Under the pieces are notes generated by a model. The model worked only from the letters and a program-made list of their open reading frames with translations. It ran no database searches and was not told where the DNA came from. Source: Candidatus Enterococcus ferrettii (GTDB taxonomy: Bacteria; Bacillota; Bacilli; Lactobacillales; Enterococcaceae). Taken from it: 14,445 nucleotides of DNA. The stretch lies in the NCBI RefSeq assembly GCF_017377655.1, contig NZ_JAFREL010000081.1, positions 1 to 14,445 of the forward strand, in the 5' to 3' direction. Shown here one piece after another: positions 1 to 6,728 of this stretch. The translations under genes and the position numbers were made by a program. How positions within the stretch are numbered: position 1 is the first letter of the stretch; each line of letters starts with the position of its first letter.

Positions 1-899
1 ATTGGCCGTCTCACTGGTTCTGGCTGTAGAAAATACGCTTTAAGAACCAGAAAGAAGCCGAAAGTTGATACCACACACACTAAACACAACCACAGATTTT
101 CTTGGACAAAGTTTAGGACACTGCCCATCTTGGGAATCACAAAGGCCACTTTCCCGTAGATTCTATCTGCGGAAATCGGTGGGTCCTTACTGTTGTTGGC
201 GTCCCCTTTGGTGACAATGTAGTCACCCTTTTCCCCGTTTAGTTCGTCTAACCGCTCTACCATTCTATGGGTCAGATAGCGATCTCCCTCACCTACTTGG
301 AATGTGACAATATCGCCTTCCTTGACCTGATTGCCATCCGCCATCTTTACCAATACAATATCTCCCGCATAGAAGCCTCTTGAAGGCGAATCTGGTTGTG
401 GCGCCATTGAGTTGGTCAAGACTTGGTAGAAGCGATAGCCAAAAATGGCGGCATTCGACTTCTCACTAAAGGCAAACATCAAAGAGCTCAACAGAATTCC
501 AATCGTCAGTGTGTAAAAAAACAAGTTATACACGAACAGGAATATCTTGCGATTCGTAGACTTTTTCGCCTCTTGTAGAGGCGGTGTTCCCTGTTGAATT
601 GGTCTTGGCCGTTGAGGGCGCTGTCTCGGCGGAGCCATTCGCTCCCGTTCAAAGCCGTAACTATTGGGTCGCTTACTCTCAAAATCTTTTGGCGCCCTAC
701 GCGGTGGATACGACTCTCGAAACCGACTTGGGTAATCACCCTTTCGTGACCCCTGTGATGAATACCTTCTTCTATCGTCATATTCTTCTTCGTAATAGTC
801 ATTTTTTCTAGGCGGTTGACGGTTAGAAGGGGGCCGTTCGCGATACGGTGGTTCGTCAAAATCATAGTCATGATCTCGATATTCACGTTGTCTCGACAT
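1..899 (-). CDS. sipW: SipW-like (Ser/His, ER-type) signal peptidase with long disordered N-terminal extension; 3' end cut by window edge
   Basis: This is a membrane signal peptidase of the SipW/ER type, expected to cleave the special signal sequences of TasA-like proteins outside the membrane. I read 299 residues from the ATG at 899, and the frame is still open at base 1. Residues 1-118 are cytosolic, disordered and rich in Arg, Tyr, Asp, Glu and Pro. A membrane segment follows at about 119-143. Then comes the nucleophile motif LTNSM (Ser164), the LTHRM motif (His211, in place of the Lys of ordinary signal peptidase I), and the acidic motif GDANNSKDP (Asp233, Asp239). A second membrane segment lies at about 269-290. 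Typical SipW proteins are near 190 residues, so the head is an addition. GGGGAG lies just before the ATG, and the glucosaminidase gene ends 13 bp upstream, so the gene is probably cotranscribed. Likely substrates are the TasA-like proteins at 11854-14445. The family call is firm; substrate assignment is inference. Confidence 0.93.
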   Translation of the reverse strand, partial: MSRQREYRDHDYDFDEPPYRERPPSNRQPPRKNDYYEEEYDDRRRYSSQGSRKGDYPSRFRESYPPRRAPKDFESKRPNSYGFERERMAPPRQRPQRPRPIQQGTPPLQEAKKSTNRKIFLFVYNLFFYTLTIGILLSSLMFAFSEKSNAAIFGYRFYQVLTNSMAPQPDSPSRGFYAGDIVLVKMADGNQVKEGDIVTFQVGEGDRYLTHRMVERLDELNGEKGDYIVTKGDANNSKDPPISADRIYGKVAFVIPKMGSVLNFVQENLWLCLVCVVSTFGFFLVLKAYFLQPEPVRRP

Positions 900-912
900 A
901 TCTCCCCTTCTT

Positions 913-1986
913 TCATTGGATAATCCGATTACCTGATAACTGTTTAGCTGGTCGTTGCGCAGCTGGTGGGATGACAATCACCGGTTTTTTGGTTTGATTG
1001 ACAAGAAGTTCCTGTCCGCTGCTTTCGCTAGAGGCTTCAGTTAATTGTTTTTCTTCCGAACTGACTTCTAATTTGATTGGATCATCCGCCGATTGTTCTT
1101 GCACTGCTTCAACGCTTTCGGTCGGGGCCTGATCATAAGAAGTTAAATTGTACGCTTCGATTAACGCAATCAATTTCTTGTCATAAGCTGTATCGGTCGC
1201 GTATTTCCCGGTTAAAGCTTTTGCTGCTTTTTGGTGTGTTGCAGCATTTGACTTCCATGTTCCATGATAAAAACTAGCATTTCCCGAGATCCCCTCTTTC
1301 AAAAGAGCTGCATAGTCTTCCAAAGATTCCTTGTAACTAGGATATTGTCTGAATATTGATTGGATCGTATAAAGCTCTCCGTTCCCTTTATCTTCTTGCG
1401 TTTTGAAGGATACTTGCTTGCCTTGATAACTTCCTTTGATACCAAACAAGTTATGATACGGCGGGAGAGCCAATTGACTATTGCCAGAGCCTGTTTCCAA
1501 GATCGCTTGTGCAATCATCACTGAGGCATATAACTCTTCGTTCCAGGCAATCGTTTGAGCATCCTTCCCAATTGTTTGAATAAACTCTTCCGTTGTTCGA
1601 TTCTTACTTACCGAGAATTGGTAGTTTGTTTCTACCTTTTTCGCAGGTATCGCTGTTTGAATATTGTCTGTTGTTGTTCCTTGAATTACCTGTACTTTTT
1701 CTTTTTGTTCACTGGCTAATATGGTTGAATCACTCGACTTCGCTGTTTCGTTACTCTTGCTTTCTTCTATAGAAGAAGTTGTCAAAGGTTCCGTTGATTC
1801 CACGGATTCTTCTGCGGTACTATTGCTACTGTCCACCGTACTAGCGGTCATACTTAATGCTGTTTCTTTTTGTAAAGTAACAAACTCCTTCGGTTCGGCG
1901 GACACAGCTTGCTTTACAGTTGTCAGTTGTCCTAACATCAACCAGCCACTGAGTATTACTCCACCTAACAAGAATTTACCTTTCAT
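913..1986 (-). CDS. Secreted N-acetylglucosaminidase (GH73), peptidoglycan hydrolase
   Basis: This secreted wall hydrolase is expected to cut the glycan chain of peptidoglycan after N-acetylglucosamine. The 357-residue protein has a signal peptide (residues 1-30, probable cleavage AVSA|EP), a Ser/Thr/Glu-rich linker (about 40-120), one glucosaminidase domain (about 130-285) and a low-complexity tail. Family landmarks include AILETGSGNSQLA with the probable catalytic Glu164, the HNLFGIKGSY motif, FRQYPSYKESLEDYA, and YHGTWKSNAATHQKAAKALT followed by GKYATDTAYDKKL. These resemble the catalytic domain of enterococcal AtlA-type autolysins. Unlike those enzymes it has no LysM repeats, LPXTG motif or other wall-binding module, so it may act locally rather than as a bulk autolysin. 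The ATG at 1986 overlaps the end of the upstream membrane-protein gene by 11 bp and has an AAGAAGG ribosome site. Its place between two signal peptidases suggests it opens the wall for surface-fibre export; that role is inferred. Confidence 0.93.
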   Translation of the reverse strand: MKGKFLLGGVILSGWLMLGQLTTVKQAVSAEPKEFVTLQKETALSMTASTVDSSNSTAEESVESTEPLTTSSIEESKSNETAKSSDSTILASEQKEKVQVIQGTTTDNIQTAIPAKKVETNYQFSVSKNRTTEEFIQTIGKDAQTIAWNEELYASVMIAQAILETGSGNSQLALPPYHNLFGIKGSYQGKQVSFKTQEDKGNGELYTIQSIFRQYPSYKESLEDYAALLKEGISGNASFYHGTWKSNAATHQKAAKALTGKYATDTAYDKKLIALIEAYNLTSYDQAPTESVEAVQEQSADDPIKLEVSSEEKQLTEASSESSGQELLVNQTKKPVIVIPPAAQRPAKQLSGNRIIQ

Positions 1987-2281
1987 TCAGCTTCGGCCCT
2001 TCTTGCGATCGTGGTTTTGACTGTCTTCTTGGTCGAGCGGCAGTTTGTTTCAACTTCAAGAGAACGTTGTGATAATACAAGGCTGTCAATCGTAAATAAA
2101 GAGCCAGAAGCATCAGTAATAATAGAAGAAACAATTGACTAACTGTTACGACTTCTTGGAAATCAGTAAAATAGAAGAAAATTCCTAACACGACGACTCC
2201 TAGCAGCACCACCAAGGAGAACAACCAATAAACCCAGTACCAAAAGGTGTACCATTCAATTTTTTCTTGCAGTGTCTTCAT
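1976..2281 (-). CDS. Small two-helix membrane protein of unknown function
   Basis: I do not recognise the family. The 101-residue protein has an aromatic N-terminus (YTFWYWVYW), two hydrophobic helices at about 16-38 and 47-68, and a strongly basic, disordered C-terminal tail (about 78-101). Both termini are therefore predicted to be cytosolic, with a short external loop. The start is well supported: its ATG overlaps the TGA of the signal peptidase gene (ATGA at 2278-2281), so translation is probably coupled. Its 3' end overlaps the glucosaminidase start by 11 bp. This tight placement between peptidase and hydrolase suggests a membrane partner of one of them, but nothing in the sequence proves a role. 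Confidence 0.8.
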   Translation of the reverse strand: MKTLQEKIEWYTFWYWVYWLFSLVVLLGVVVLGIFFYFTDFQEVVTVSQLFLLLLLMLLALYLRLTALYYHNVLLKLKQTAARPRRQSKPRSQEGPKLNER

Positions 2282-2760
2282 TTCTTTGTGTTCCCCTCTT
2301 GGACGATACCTAAAATTTGTTTTTCTGAAACCAAACCGAAAATGCGACTATCCTTTGAAATTATTCGATTGTCCCCTAACACAAAGTAATAACCTTTTGG
2401 AATTGCCTGATCACTAGAGTCGTTCCAATCAAAATCTTCTGTTGTTGATGCAAACTGATCTGCTACAAACTTTCCATCAACAAATAATTGACCCTCTTTG
2501 TAATCAATCCGTTCCCCTGGCAAACCAATCACTCGTTTCAAATACAGTTCAGTGGGTGCATCAGGAGGATGCAGCACGACTACATCGAAACGCTTCGGTT
2601 TGTGATGAGCCTTGACTTGCACAACTTCTTGTTCCCAATAGGTAGGATTCATTGATTCGCCACTAACAAAGTATTTCGGATACAACCAGTAGTACATACG
2701 GAAGCTACCAAGAAAGAGGAGATAACAAATAACAAACAGTCCTGCCAGTTTTGAAAACAC
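2278..2760 (-). CDS. lepB: Type I signal peptidase (Ser/Lys class)
   Basis: This is a membrane-bound signal peptidase that removes ordinary Sec signal peptides. The 160-residue protein has one N-terminal membrane segment (about 5-27). The nucleophile motif is SGESMNPT (Ser36), and the general base motif is YLKRVIGLPGE (Lys75). The GDNR..SKDSR box is at 129-139. All catalytic residues are present, and the length fits short Gram-positive signal peptidases. The start is a GTG at 2760, the only usable start after the in-frame TGA that ends the upstream gene 22 bases earlier; a GGAG about 13 bases upstream is the nearest ribosome site. It sits in one operon with the SipW-like Ser/His peptidase, so the locus carries two peptidases of different catalytic class. 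Candidate local substrates are the LPXTG protein, the 1052-aa protein and the glucosaminidase, all with conventional signal peptides; this pairing is inferred. Confidence 0.93.
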   Translation of the reverse strand: MFSKLAGLFVICYLLFLGSFRMYYWLYPKYFVSGESMNPTYWEQEVVQVKAHHKPKRFDVVVLHPPDAPTELYLKRVIGLPGERIDYKEGQLFVDGKFVADQFASTTEDFDWNDSSDQAIPKGYYFVLGDNRIISKDSRIFGLVSEKQILGIVQEGNTKK

Positions 2761-2781
2761 TGACCACTGAAATCTCCGACC

Positions 2782-3939
2782 TCAGCCAACCTCCTGGGCT
2801 TCTTTGACTGGTGCATCTTGTTGCTCGCGAACAATCTGTTCCATCAATGAATTTTCTCCTTGTAGAAGGTCAAAGTAAGCAGCTTTACTTAGTAAATTGT
2901 CGTAATCCATCTTCATTAGTTTGACGAAAGGTTTTCGGAACCAAGGTCGCGCATGAACCTTTGCTCGTGATTCGATTACTTGGCATTCGTACAAAACAAA
3001 ATGGATATCTCGCGCGGAAAGATTAGCCTTGATTTGCTTCACCTGATCTCGTTCGTAAACCAATTTGTTGCCGGTAACTGTCATTTTTTCGGATTTATTT
3101 ACTAACTCTCCATTTAAATGCCACATCTGTTCCAAGAAGCGGGCTTTTTGAAGTAAGTAGGTGTATTCCCGCAAACTGATCTTGATTCGTCTATCCCAGT
3201 CGCTTTCTTCCGTACTCTTTTGATCAAAGTATTGAATGCCACTGTAGAGCATCGAAAGTTCTAGCTTTTCAATCACCAGCTCCAGCTTTTGATTCACAGC
3301 CCGAAGACGAGCTTTGCTTTGGCTTTCTTGTCGTACATTTTCTTTTTGGACTCGATCTGTAAGTAGTACAGATTCTTGAAGCTGTTCGTTTGTTTGATTT
3401 ATCAAAGGTGAGTCTTCAGTTTTTTTCTCTTCTTGAACAATCCCTTCCGAAAAGTGCTGCTCTGCCAACTCCAATAACAGCTGCTCTGCTCGTTCTAAGG
3501 TGTTCTCGGTAGCTGTTGGAAACTGTTGCTTTAAGCTGTCCTCCAAATGAATCGCAAAAGGAAATCCTTCTTCTCTGAAAACCAACGGAACAAAATCAAA
3601 GCGATAAACTTGTCGGCCATATTTTGGTTCCTCAGTCTGAGCTTTCAACCAAGTAAACTGCGGAAAAAATTGATGCAGTGCTTGCCAAAATGCTTTCCAA
3701 TTCAAAGTACCAGGCACCAGTAATAACTCAAGATGGTAGCTGCTATTCATTAAGCGAAATAATTGCTCAAAATGCTGGTAAATCTTTTGTCGTTGGTCGT
3801 CATTCAACGTGCCATGGGGAGCATACAAATATTCACAAGCTCTTTCGATTTCTTCTAATAATGATTGTTCGACCAGCTCCTCCTGCATGATCGGAGCTGG
3901 TGTTGGATAAAGGGCGAGTTGATTCTGCGATTGCTTCAT
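2782..3939 (-). CDS. Cytosolic protein of unknown family with helical/coiled-coil centre
   Basis: I do not recognise this 385-residue protein. It has no signal peptide or membrane segment, so it should be cytosolic. Residues about 25-165 look like a mixed alpha/beta domain with several aromatic stretches, including WLKAQTEEPKYGRQVYRFDF. Residues about 165-215 are a polar, Gln/Glu-rich linker. Residues about 210-300 are strongly helical with coiled-coil character, and a conserved-looking C-terminal part contains HARPWFRKPFVKLMKMDYDN. The ATG at 3939 follows a GAGGGGGAG ribosome site and lies 18 bases after the coiled-coil gene, so the two are cotranscribed. Its stop codon (TGA at 2782-2784) is in the same frame as the signal peptidase gene that follows, with no other stop between them. 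A scaffold or adaptor role beside the coiled-coil protein is plausible but unproven. Confidence 0.85.
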   Translation of the reverse strand: MKQSQNQLALYPTPAPIMQEELVEQSLLEEIERACEYLYAPHGTLNDDQRQKIYQHFEQLFRLMNSSYHLELLLVPGTLNWKAFWQALHQFFPQFTWLKAQTEEPKYGRQVYRFDFVPLVFREEGFPFAIHLEDSLKQQFPTATENTLERAEQLLLELAEQHFSEGIVQEEKKTEDSPLINQTNEQLQESVLLTDRVQKENVRQESQSKARLRAVNQKLELVIEKLELSMLYSGIQYFDQKSTEESDWDRRIKISLREYTYLLQKARFLEQMWHLNGELVNKSEKMTVTGNKLVYERDQVKQIKANLSARDIHFVLYECQVIESRAKVHARPWFRKPFVKLMKMDYDNLLSKAAYFDLLQGENSLMEQIVREQQDAPVKEAQEVG

Positions 3940-3957
3940 CGAAAAGCTCCCCCTCTT

Positions 3958-4860
3958 CTATTCGTCTTCCAATAATGCATCGCTGTTGGCTAACAGTCGT
4001 ACGAAAAATTGGGTGGTTTCTTCTTGCACCGAACGCAGACGTTTACGGTAATTTTTGATTTCTTGTTTCATGACTCTCAACTCCAGCGAAGCATCATTGA
4101 TGACTTGATGGGCTTCCTGTTCCGCTTGACCACGAATTCCTTTGGCTTCATACTCAGCTCGTTCCAAAATTGCTCGCTCTTGCTTTTTGGTTTCAATCAG
4201 GATCGTGGTCAGTTCAGCCTTCATTTCTTCATTTTCTTTTTGCGTCTGTTTCAGTTCTTCGACTTGTCTTCTTGCTTGGATCAGCGCTTCTGTTTGATTG
4301 GTTTGGCTGTCTTTTAAATCAACTCTCAGTTGTTCGACTTGCTTCGACAATTCTTGAATCTCACGATCTTTTTCAGCTTGCAGATTCTCCAATTCTTCTT
4401 GTTTTTCCTTTTGCGACTGGACTTCTTTTTCTTGTTGTTGCTGAAGAAGCAAATTTTTCTCTGACAAAGTCGTTGCCATGGCGCTCATTTCGCTTTGCTT
4501 GACTTCCAGCTGATGCTTCAACTGAGCCACCGTTTCTTCTAGTCGTTCAACCTCTTGTTGCAATAGTGACTCTTGGTGTATGGGCTGTTCTTCCTCACGA
4601 GCTGGTGCTCGCATTGACTCCGATTCTCCACCCTGACGGCCATCATAACGCTCATCTATCGGCGATTCTGTTCTCCTGCGTGAGCGACGTTCTCCACGGT
4701 CATACTCGCGATAATTTTCTGCTGGACGTTCATATTCTTCCTCGGGATACGATTCATACCCATAATCGTCCTCATATCCCTCATCATAGTCATCGTAAAA
4801 ATAATCCTCTTGATTCGTTTCCTGATAGGCATCCTTCTTCTGTTTGCCGAAACCAAACAT
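3958..4860 (-). CDS. Coiled-coil protein with acidic/tyrosine-rich disordered head (DivIVA-like tail)
   Basis: This is a 300-residue cytosolic protein of unassigned family. It begins with a short MFGFGKQKK segment that could touch the membrane. A Tyr/Asp/Glu-rich disordered stretch (about 10-50, e.g. YFYDDYDEGYEDDYGYESY) follows, then an Arg/Glu-rich stretch (about 51-92). A long uninterrupted coiled coil (about 97-285) follows. Its last part (ILERAEYEAKGIRGQAEQEA) has the Ala/Glu spacing seen in DivIVA and related septal coiled-coil proteins. I chose the ATG at 4860 because AGAGGAGGGAACG sits directly ahead of it; the in-frame ATG ten codons upstream has no comparable site. It is the first gene of the left operon. 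A scaffold that positions the secretion genes that follow is an inference; DivIVA kinship rests only on resemblance of the tail. Confidence 0.85.
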   Translation of the reverse strand: MFGFGKQKKDAYQETNQEDYFYDDYDEGYEDDYGYESYPEEEYERPAENYREYDRGERRSRRRTESPIDERYDGRQGGESESMRAPAREEEQPIHQESLLQQEVERLEETVAQLKHQLEVKQSEMSAMATTLSEKNLLLQQQQEKEVQSQKEKQEELENLQAEKDREIQELSKQVEQLRVDLKDSQTNQTEALIQARRQVEELKQTQKENEEMKAELTTILIETKKQERAILERAEYEAKGIRGQAEQEAHQVINDASLELRVMKQEIKNYRKRLRSVQEETTQFFVRLLANSDALLEDE

Positions 4861-5017
4861 ATCGTTCCCTCCTCTATACACTGGCCACACTGACCCCTAA
4901 ATACTGATTTTTGATAATTTGTTTTGTTTCATCTATACTTTTAGAAAGCACAAAAAAACTGCCTAGTTTTCATAGTCTTAAGTAGACGAAGAAAAAACAG
5001 AATAGCCTATTAGAACA

Positions 5018-5048
5018 ATAAAAAAAGAGCTGCACGTTGACGGCAGCT
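5018..5048 (-). terminator. Intrinsic terminator, probably of the recombinase gene
   Basis: On the minus strand AGCTGCCG pairs with CGTGCAGCT (one bulged base) around a TCAA loop and is followed directly by CTTTTTTT. The stem occupies 5028-5048 and the T-tract is at 5020-5026. It lies about 190 bp past the recombinase stop and ahead of the left operon, so it would separate the two transcription units. Confidence 0.65.
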
Positions 5049-5165
5049 GACGGTTTAAAAAAGAGTAATAGTAAACTTACCTCTTTGAAAAAAATATTTC
5101 TTTGCAAACGAAAGAAATTCACCAATAGAAAAGCTGAATTTCTGGTTTATTTCCTAGCATACATT

Positions 5166-5179
5166 AGTAAGCGCTTACT
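5166..5179. promoter_or_regulatory. cre-like palindrome (possible CcpA site)
   Basis: AGTAAGCGCTTACT is a perfect 14-bp palindrome that matches the CcpA operator consensus TGWAANCGNTNWCA at every position except the two outermost bases. A second near-match, TGAAAACGTTTTAT (5227-5240), overlaps the end of the recombinase gene, with centres about 61 bp apart. The sites lie some 300-370 bp upstream of the left operon start, further than usual for direct repression, so function is uncertain. Confidence 0.35.
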
Positions 5180-5236
5180 TTTAAAAATATAAAAAAAGCC
5201 CCTCCAAAAAAGATTATTCACTTTTTTGAAAACGTT

Positions 5237-6343
5237 TTATTTAATGGCCTTTTCCATTTGAGCAACTACCTGGAATCGCTGTTCCATCAAGGCTCCGGCA
5301 TATGTATCTAAGGTCATTTGAGTGGAGCTATGTCCCATTAAGGCACTGACACTCATAATATCTCCCCGGCTCTCTAGACAACGAGTCGCAAAGGTATGTC
5401 TCAACTGATGGAAATGGATGGTAGCTAATTTCGCTTTCTCGCGAATCCGATGAAAATGGTAGGTCAACAGCCTCGGTTCGACTGGATTCTCATTACTAGT
5501 GAGAACAAATTTCCCCTTTGACTGTCGCTTCTGTTGCAACAAAGCTTTCTTAAGTGCCTGACTCATCGGAATCATCCGAGTAGACGAGGCCGTTTTTGAA
5601 CTGGTATAAATTAACCCGGTTTTTTGCCCATCAAAAACCCCAACAATCCGTTGTACCGTTGAATGGACGTGAATAAGTTTGTTCTCAAAATCTATATCTT
5701 CCCAAGTAAGCGCGGAAATTTCTCCGATTCTTAAACCAGCGTAAAGAGCCAATAACGTTGGAAGCCCCTGCCCTTTTTTAGTCGATAACGCCGCCATTTC
5801 TAATCGTTTTTGTTCTTGCTTCGTAAGAGCCTGATTCCTATTCTTCACTAATTTTGGTAATTGTACCAAAGCAAATGGATTCTCTTTAATCATCTTTTTT
5901 CGAATAGCTAGATTGATACATTGCTTGGTAACACGAAAGACGGCATGAATCGTAGATGTTTTCAACTTGCGTTTCTCTAAGTCTTTCAATAAAGTATTTG
6001 CCACCTCTTCATCCAATTCGTTTAAGCTGTATTCACCAAGTACATTTAGCACATAATGCTCTAGCTTATGTTCATAATTTGCATAGGTAGACTGCTTCAC
6101 ATTGTTTTGGATTTCATGCAGCCAAATATAACCCCATTCATTAAAGCTAATTGCGGCCTCTCCATGATTCGTTTGAATCAGTTGATACTGCAGCTTTAGG
6201 GGATACAGCTTTTCACGAACCTCTTTTAATGTTTTGCCATACACCGATCCATATTTCGTTCGACCATTGGCTTTTTTTCCTTTGGGATAGCGACCTTCCC
6301 AACGTTTGTCTTTGCGGCGATAAATGTTTTCACCTCTGCGCAA
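5237..6343 (-). CDS. int: Tyrosine recombinase / phage-type integrase with AP2-like arm-binding domain
   Basis: This enzyme should catalyse site-specific DNA recombination. It has the three-part layout of Tn916- and phage-type integrases: an arm-binding AP2-like N-terminus (about 1-50, RRGENIYRRKDKRWEGRY), a SAM-like core-binding domain (about 65-155) and a catalytic domain (about 170-360). Counted from the chosen start, the catalytic set is complete: Arg205 (YAGLRIGEIS), Lys250, His312 and Arg315 (HFHQLRHTFA), His338 (MGHSS) and Tyr348. I chose the TTG at 6343 (368 aa) because it begins the protein at MRRGENIY, as I recall for relatives, and AAAGGA lies ten bases upstream. A GTG at 6352 is also possible but only one base after that site. 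No excisionase, relaxase or phage gene is visible nearby. It may be a remnant of an element that brought or split this locus, or a local DNA-inversion enzyme. Confidence 0.93.
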   Translation of the reverse strand: MRRGENIYRRKDKRWEGRYPKGKKANGRTKYGSVYGKTLKEVREKLYPLKLQYQLIQTNHGEAAISFNEWGYIWLHEIQNNVKQSTYANYEHKLEHYVLNVLGEYSLNELDEEVANTLLKDLEKRKLKTSTIHAVFRVTKQCINLAIRKKMIKENPFALVQLPKLVKNRNQALTKQEQKRLEMAALSTKKGQGLPTLLALYAGLRIGEISALTWEDIDFENKLIHVHSTVQRIVGVFDGQKTGLIYTSSKTASSTRMIPMSQALKKALLQQKRQSKGKFVLTSNENPVEPRLLTYHFHRIREKAKLATIHFHQLRHTFATRCLESRGDIMSVSALMGHSSTQMTLDTYAGALMEQRFQVVAQMEKAIK

Positions 6344-6369
6344 TATCCTCACTTCCTTTCTATGTAAAC

Positions 6370-6391
6370 GACGGCAAATTTGACGGTAAAT
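6370..6391. repeat. Short direct repeat, candidate recombinase arm site
   Basis: GACGGCAAAT and GACGGTAAAT differ at one base and are 12 bp apart, just upstream of the recombinase start. A similar pair, GACGGCA and GACGGTT (5039-5045 and 5049-5055), lies past the other end of the gene. AP2-like integrase arms bind short direct repeats, so the pairing is suggestive, but GACGG is short and could recur by chance. Confidence 0.3.
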
Positions 6392-6601
6392 AGAATACCC
6401 GTCTTTTCTGCTTTTTCTCTATGATTCTCTCTTTATCAAACTTATTGGAGAAAGCCAAAGAAATAATTTTAATTATTTTTATAAAACATATTGCGTATTT
6501 CAACCTCCTAATCTATAATTAGACTAGTTAATAACCAACATTTTAAAATAAAGATAATGACTTAATGAAACATCTCATAGTATACTTAATACTAAGAAAC
6601 A

Positions 6602-6652
6602 AAATCAACTTTCCTCAGTCATTTTTCATTATTAAAATGGCTGAATTGATTT
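6602..6652 (-). repeat. Imperfect inverted repeat, possible weak terminator
   Basis: AAATCAA (6602-6608) and TCAGTCATTTT (6615-6625) pair with TTGATTT (6646-6652) and AAAATGGCTGA (6634-6644), with one mismatch in the long arm and an unequal internal loop. On the minus strand it is followed by TGTTTCTT, a poor T-tract. It could be a secondary terminator for the right operon or a protein-binding dyad. Confidence 0.35.
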
Positions 6653-6728
6653 CCAACAAGCATTCACCTCTTGTGTATTTCATAAAGTAACCACTCAAGA
6701 GAACGATTAATTTTATTTGAACAACGCA

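Larger units (their letters stand above)
4861..5236. other. Non-coding interval, dyad-rich, between recombinase and left operon
   Basis: This is 376 bp of AT-rich DNA with no convincing gene. It must hold the promoter of the left operon. The best -10 I see on the minus strand is TATAGA at 4932-4937, without a good -35, so I do not call it. It also holds the recombinase terminator (5018-5048), an inverted repeat ATTTCTTT/AAAGAAAT (5096-5103 and 5111-5118), an overlapping inverted repeat AGAAATTCA/TGAATTTCT (5113-5121 and 5135-5143), the cre-like palindrome at 5166-5179, and a short A/T stem CAAAAAAG/CTTTTTTG (5205-5228). The density of dyads next to the 3' end of a recombinase gene would suit an attachment region, but no duplicated att core was found in the window. 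Confidence 0.6.

Noticed and set aside
506..916. 136-codon open frame on the minus strand starting at ATGA over the glucosaminidase stop
   Set aside because: It overlaps the SipW frame on the same strand. SipW has clear catalytic motifs and its own ribosome site; the product of this frame has no recognisable domain and a composition typical of an out-of-frame reading.
1299..1514. Short minus-strand frame inside the glucosaminidase gene
   Set aside because: It is an out-of-frame shadow lying wholly within the conserved GH73 domain.
4858..4890. Upstream ATG adding ten residues to the coiled-coil protein
   Set aside because: The AGAGGAGGGAACG site fits the ATG at 4860 and lies inside the longer version.
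4009..4907. Several plus-strand frames opposite the coiled-coil gene
   Set aside because: They are produced by the biased codon content of the coiled coil read on the opposite strand; none has a convincing ribosome site or domain.
5205..5228. CAAAAAAG/CTTTTTTG stem right after the recombinase stop as its main terminator
   Set aside because: The stem is nearly all A-T and the T-run is separated from it by GGAGGGGC; the stem at 5028-5048 is better.
5237..6343. The region as a complete phage or integrative conjugative element
   Set aside because: Only the recombinase is present; no excisionase, replication, transfer or structural genes and no duplicated att site were found in the window.
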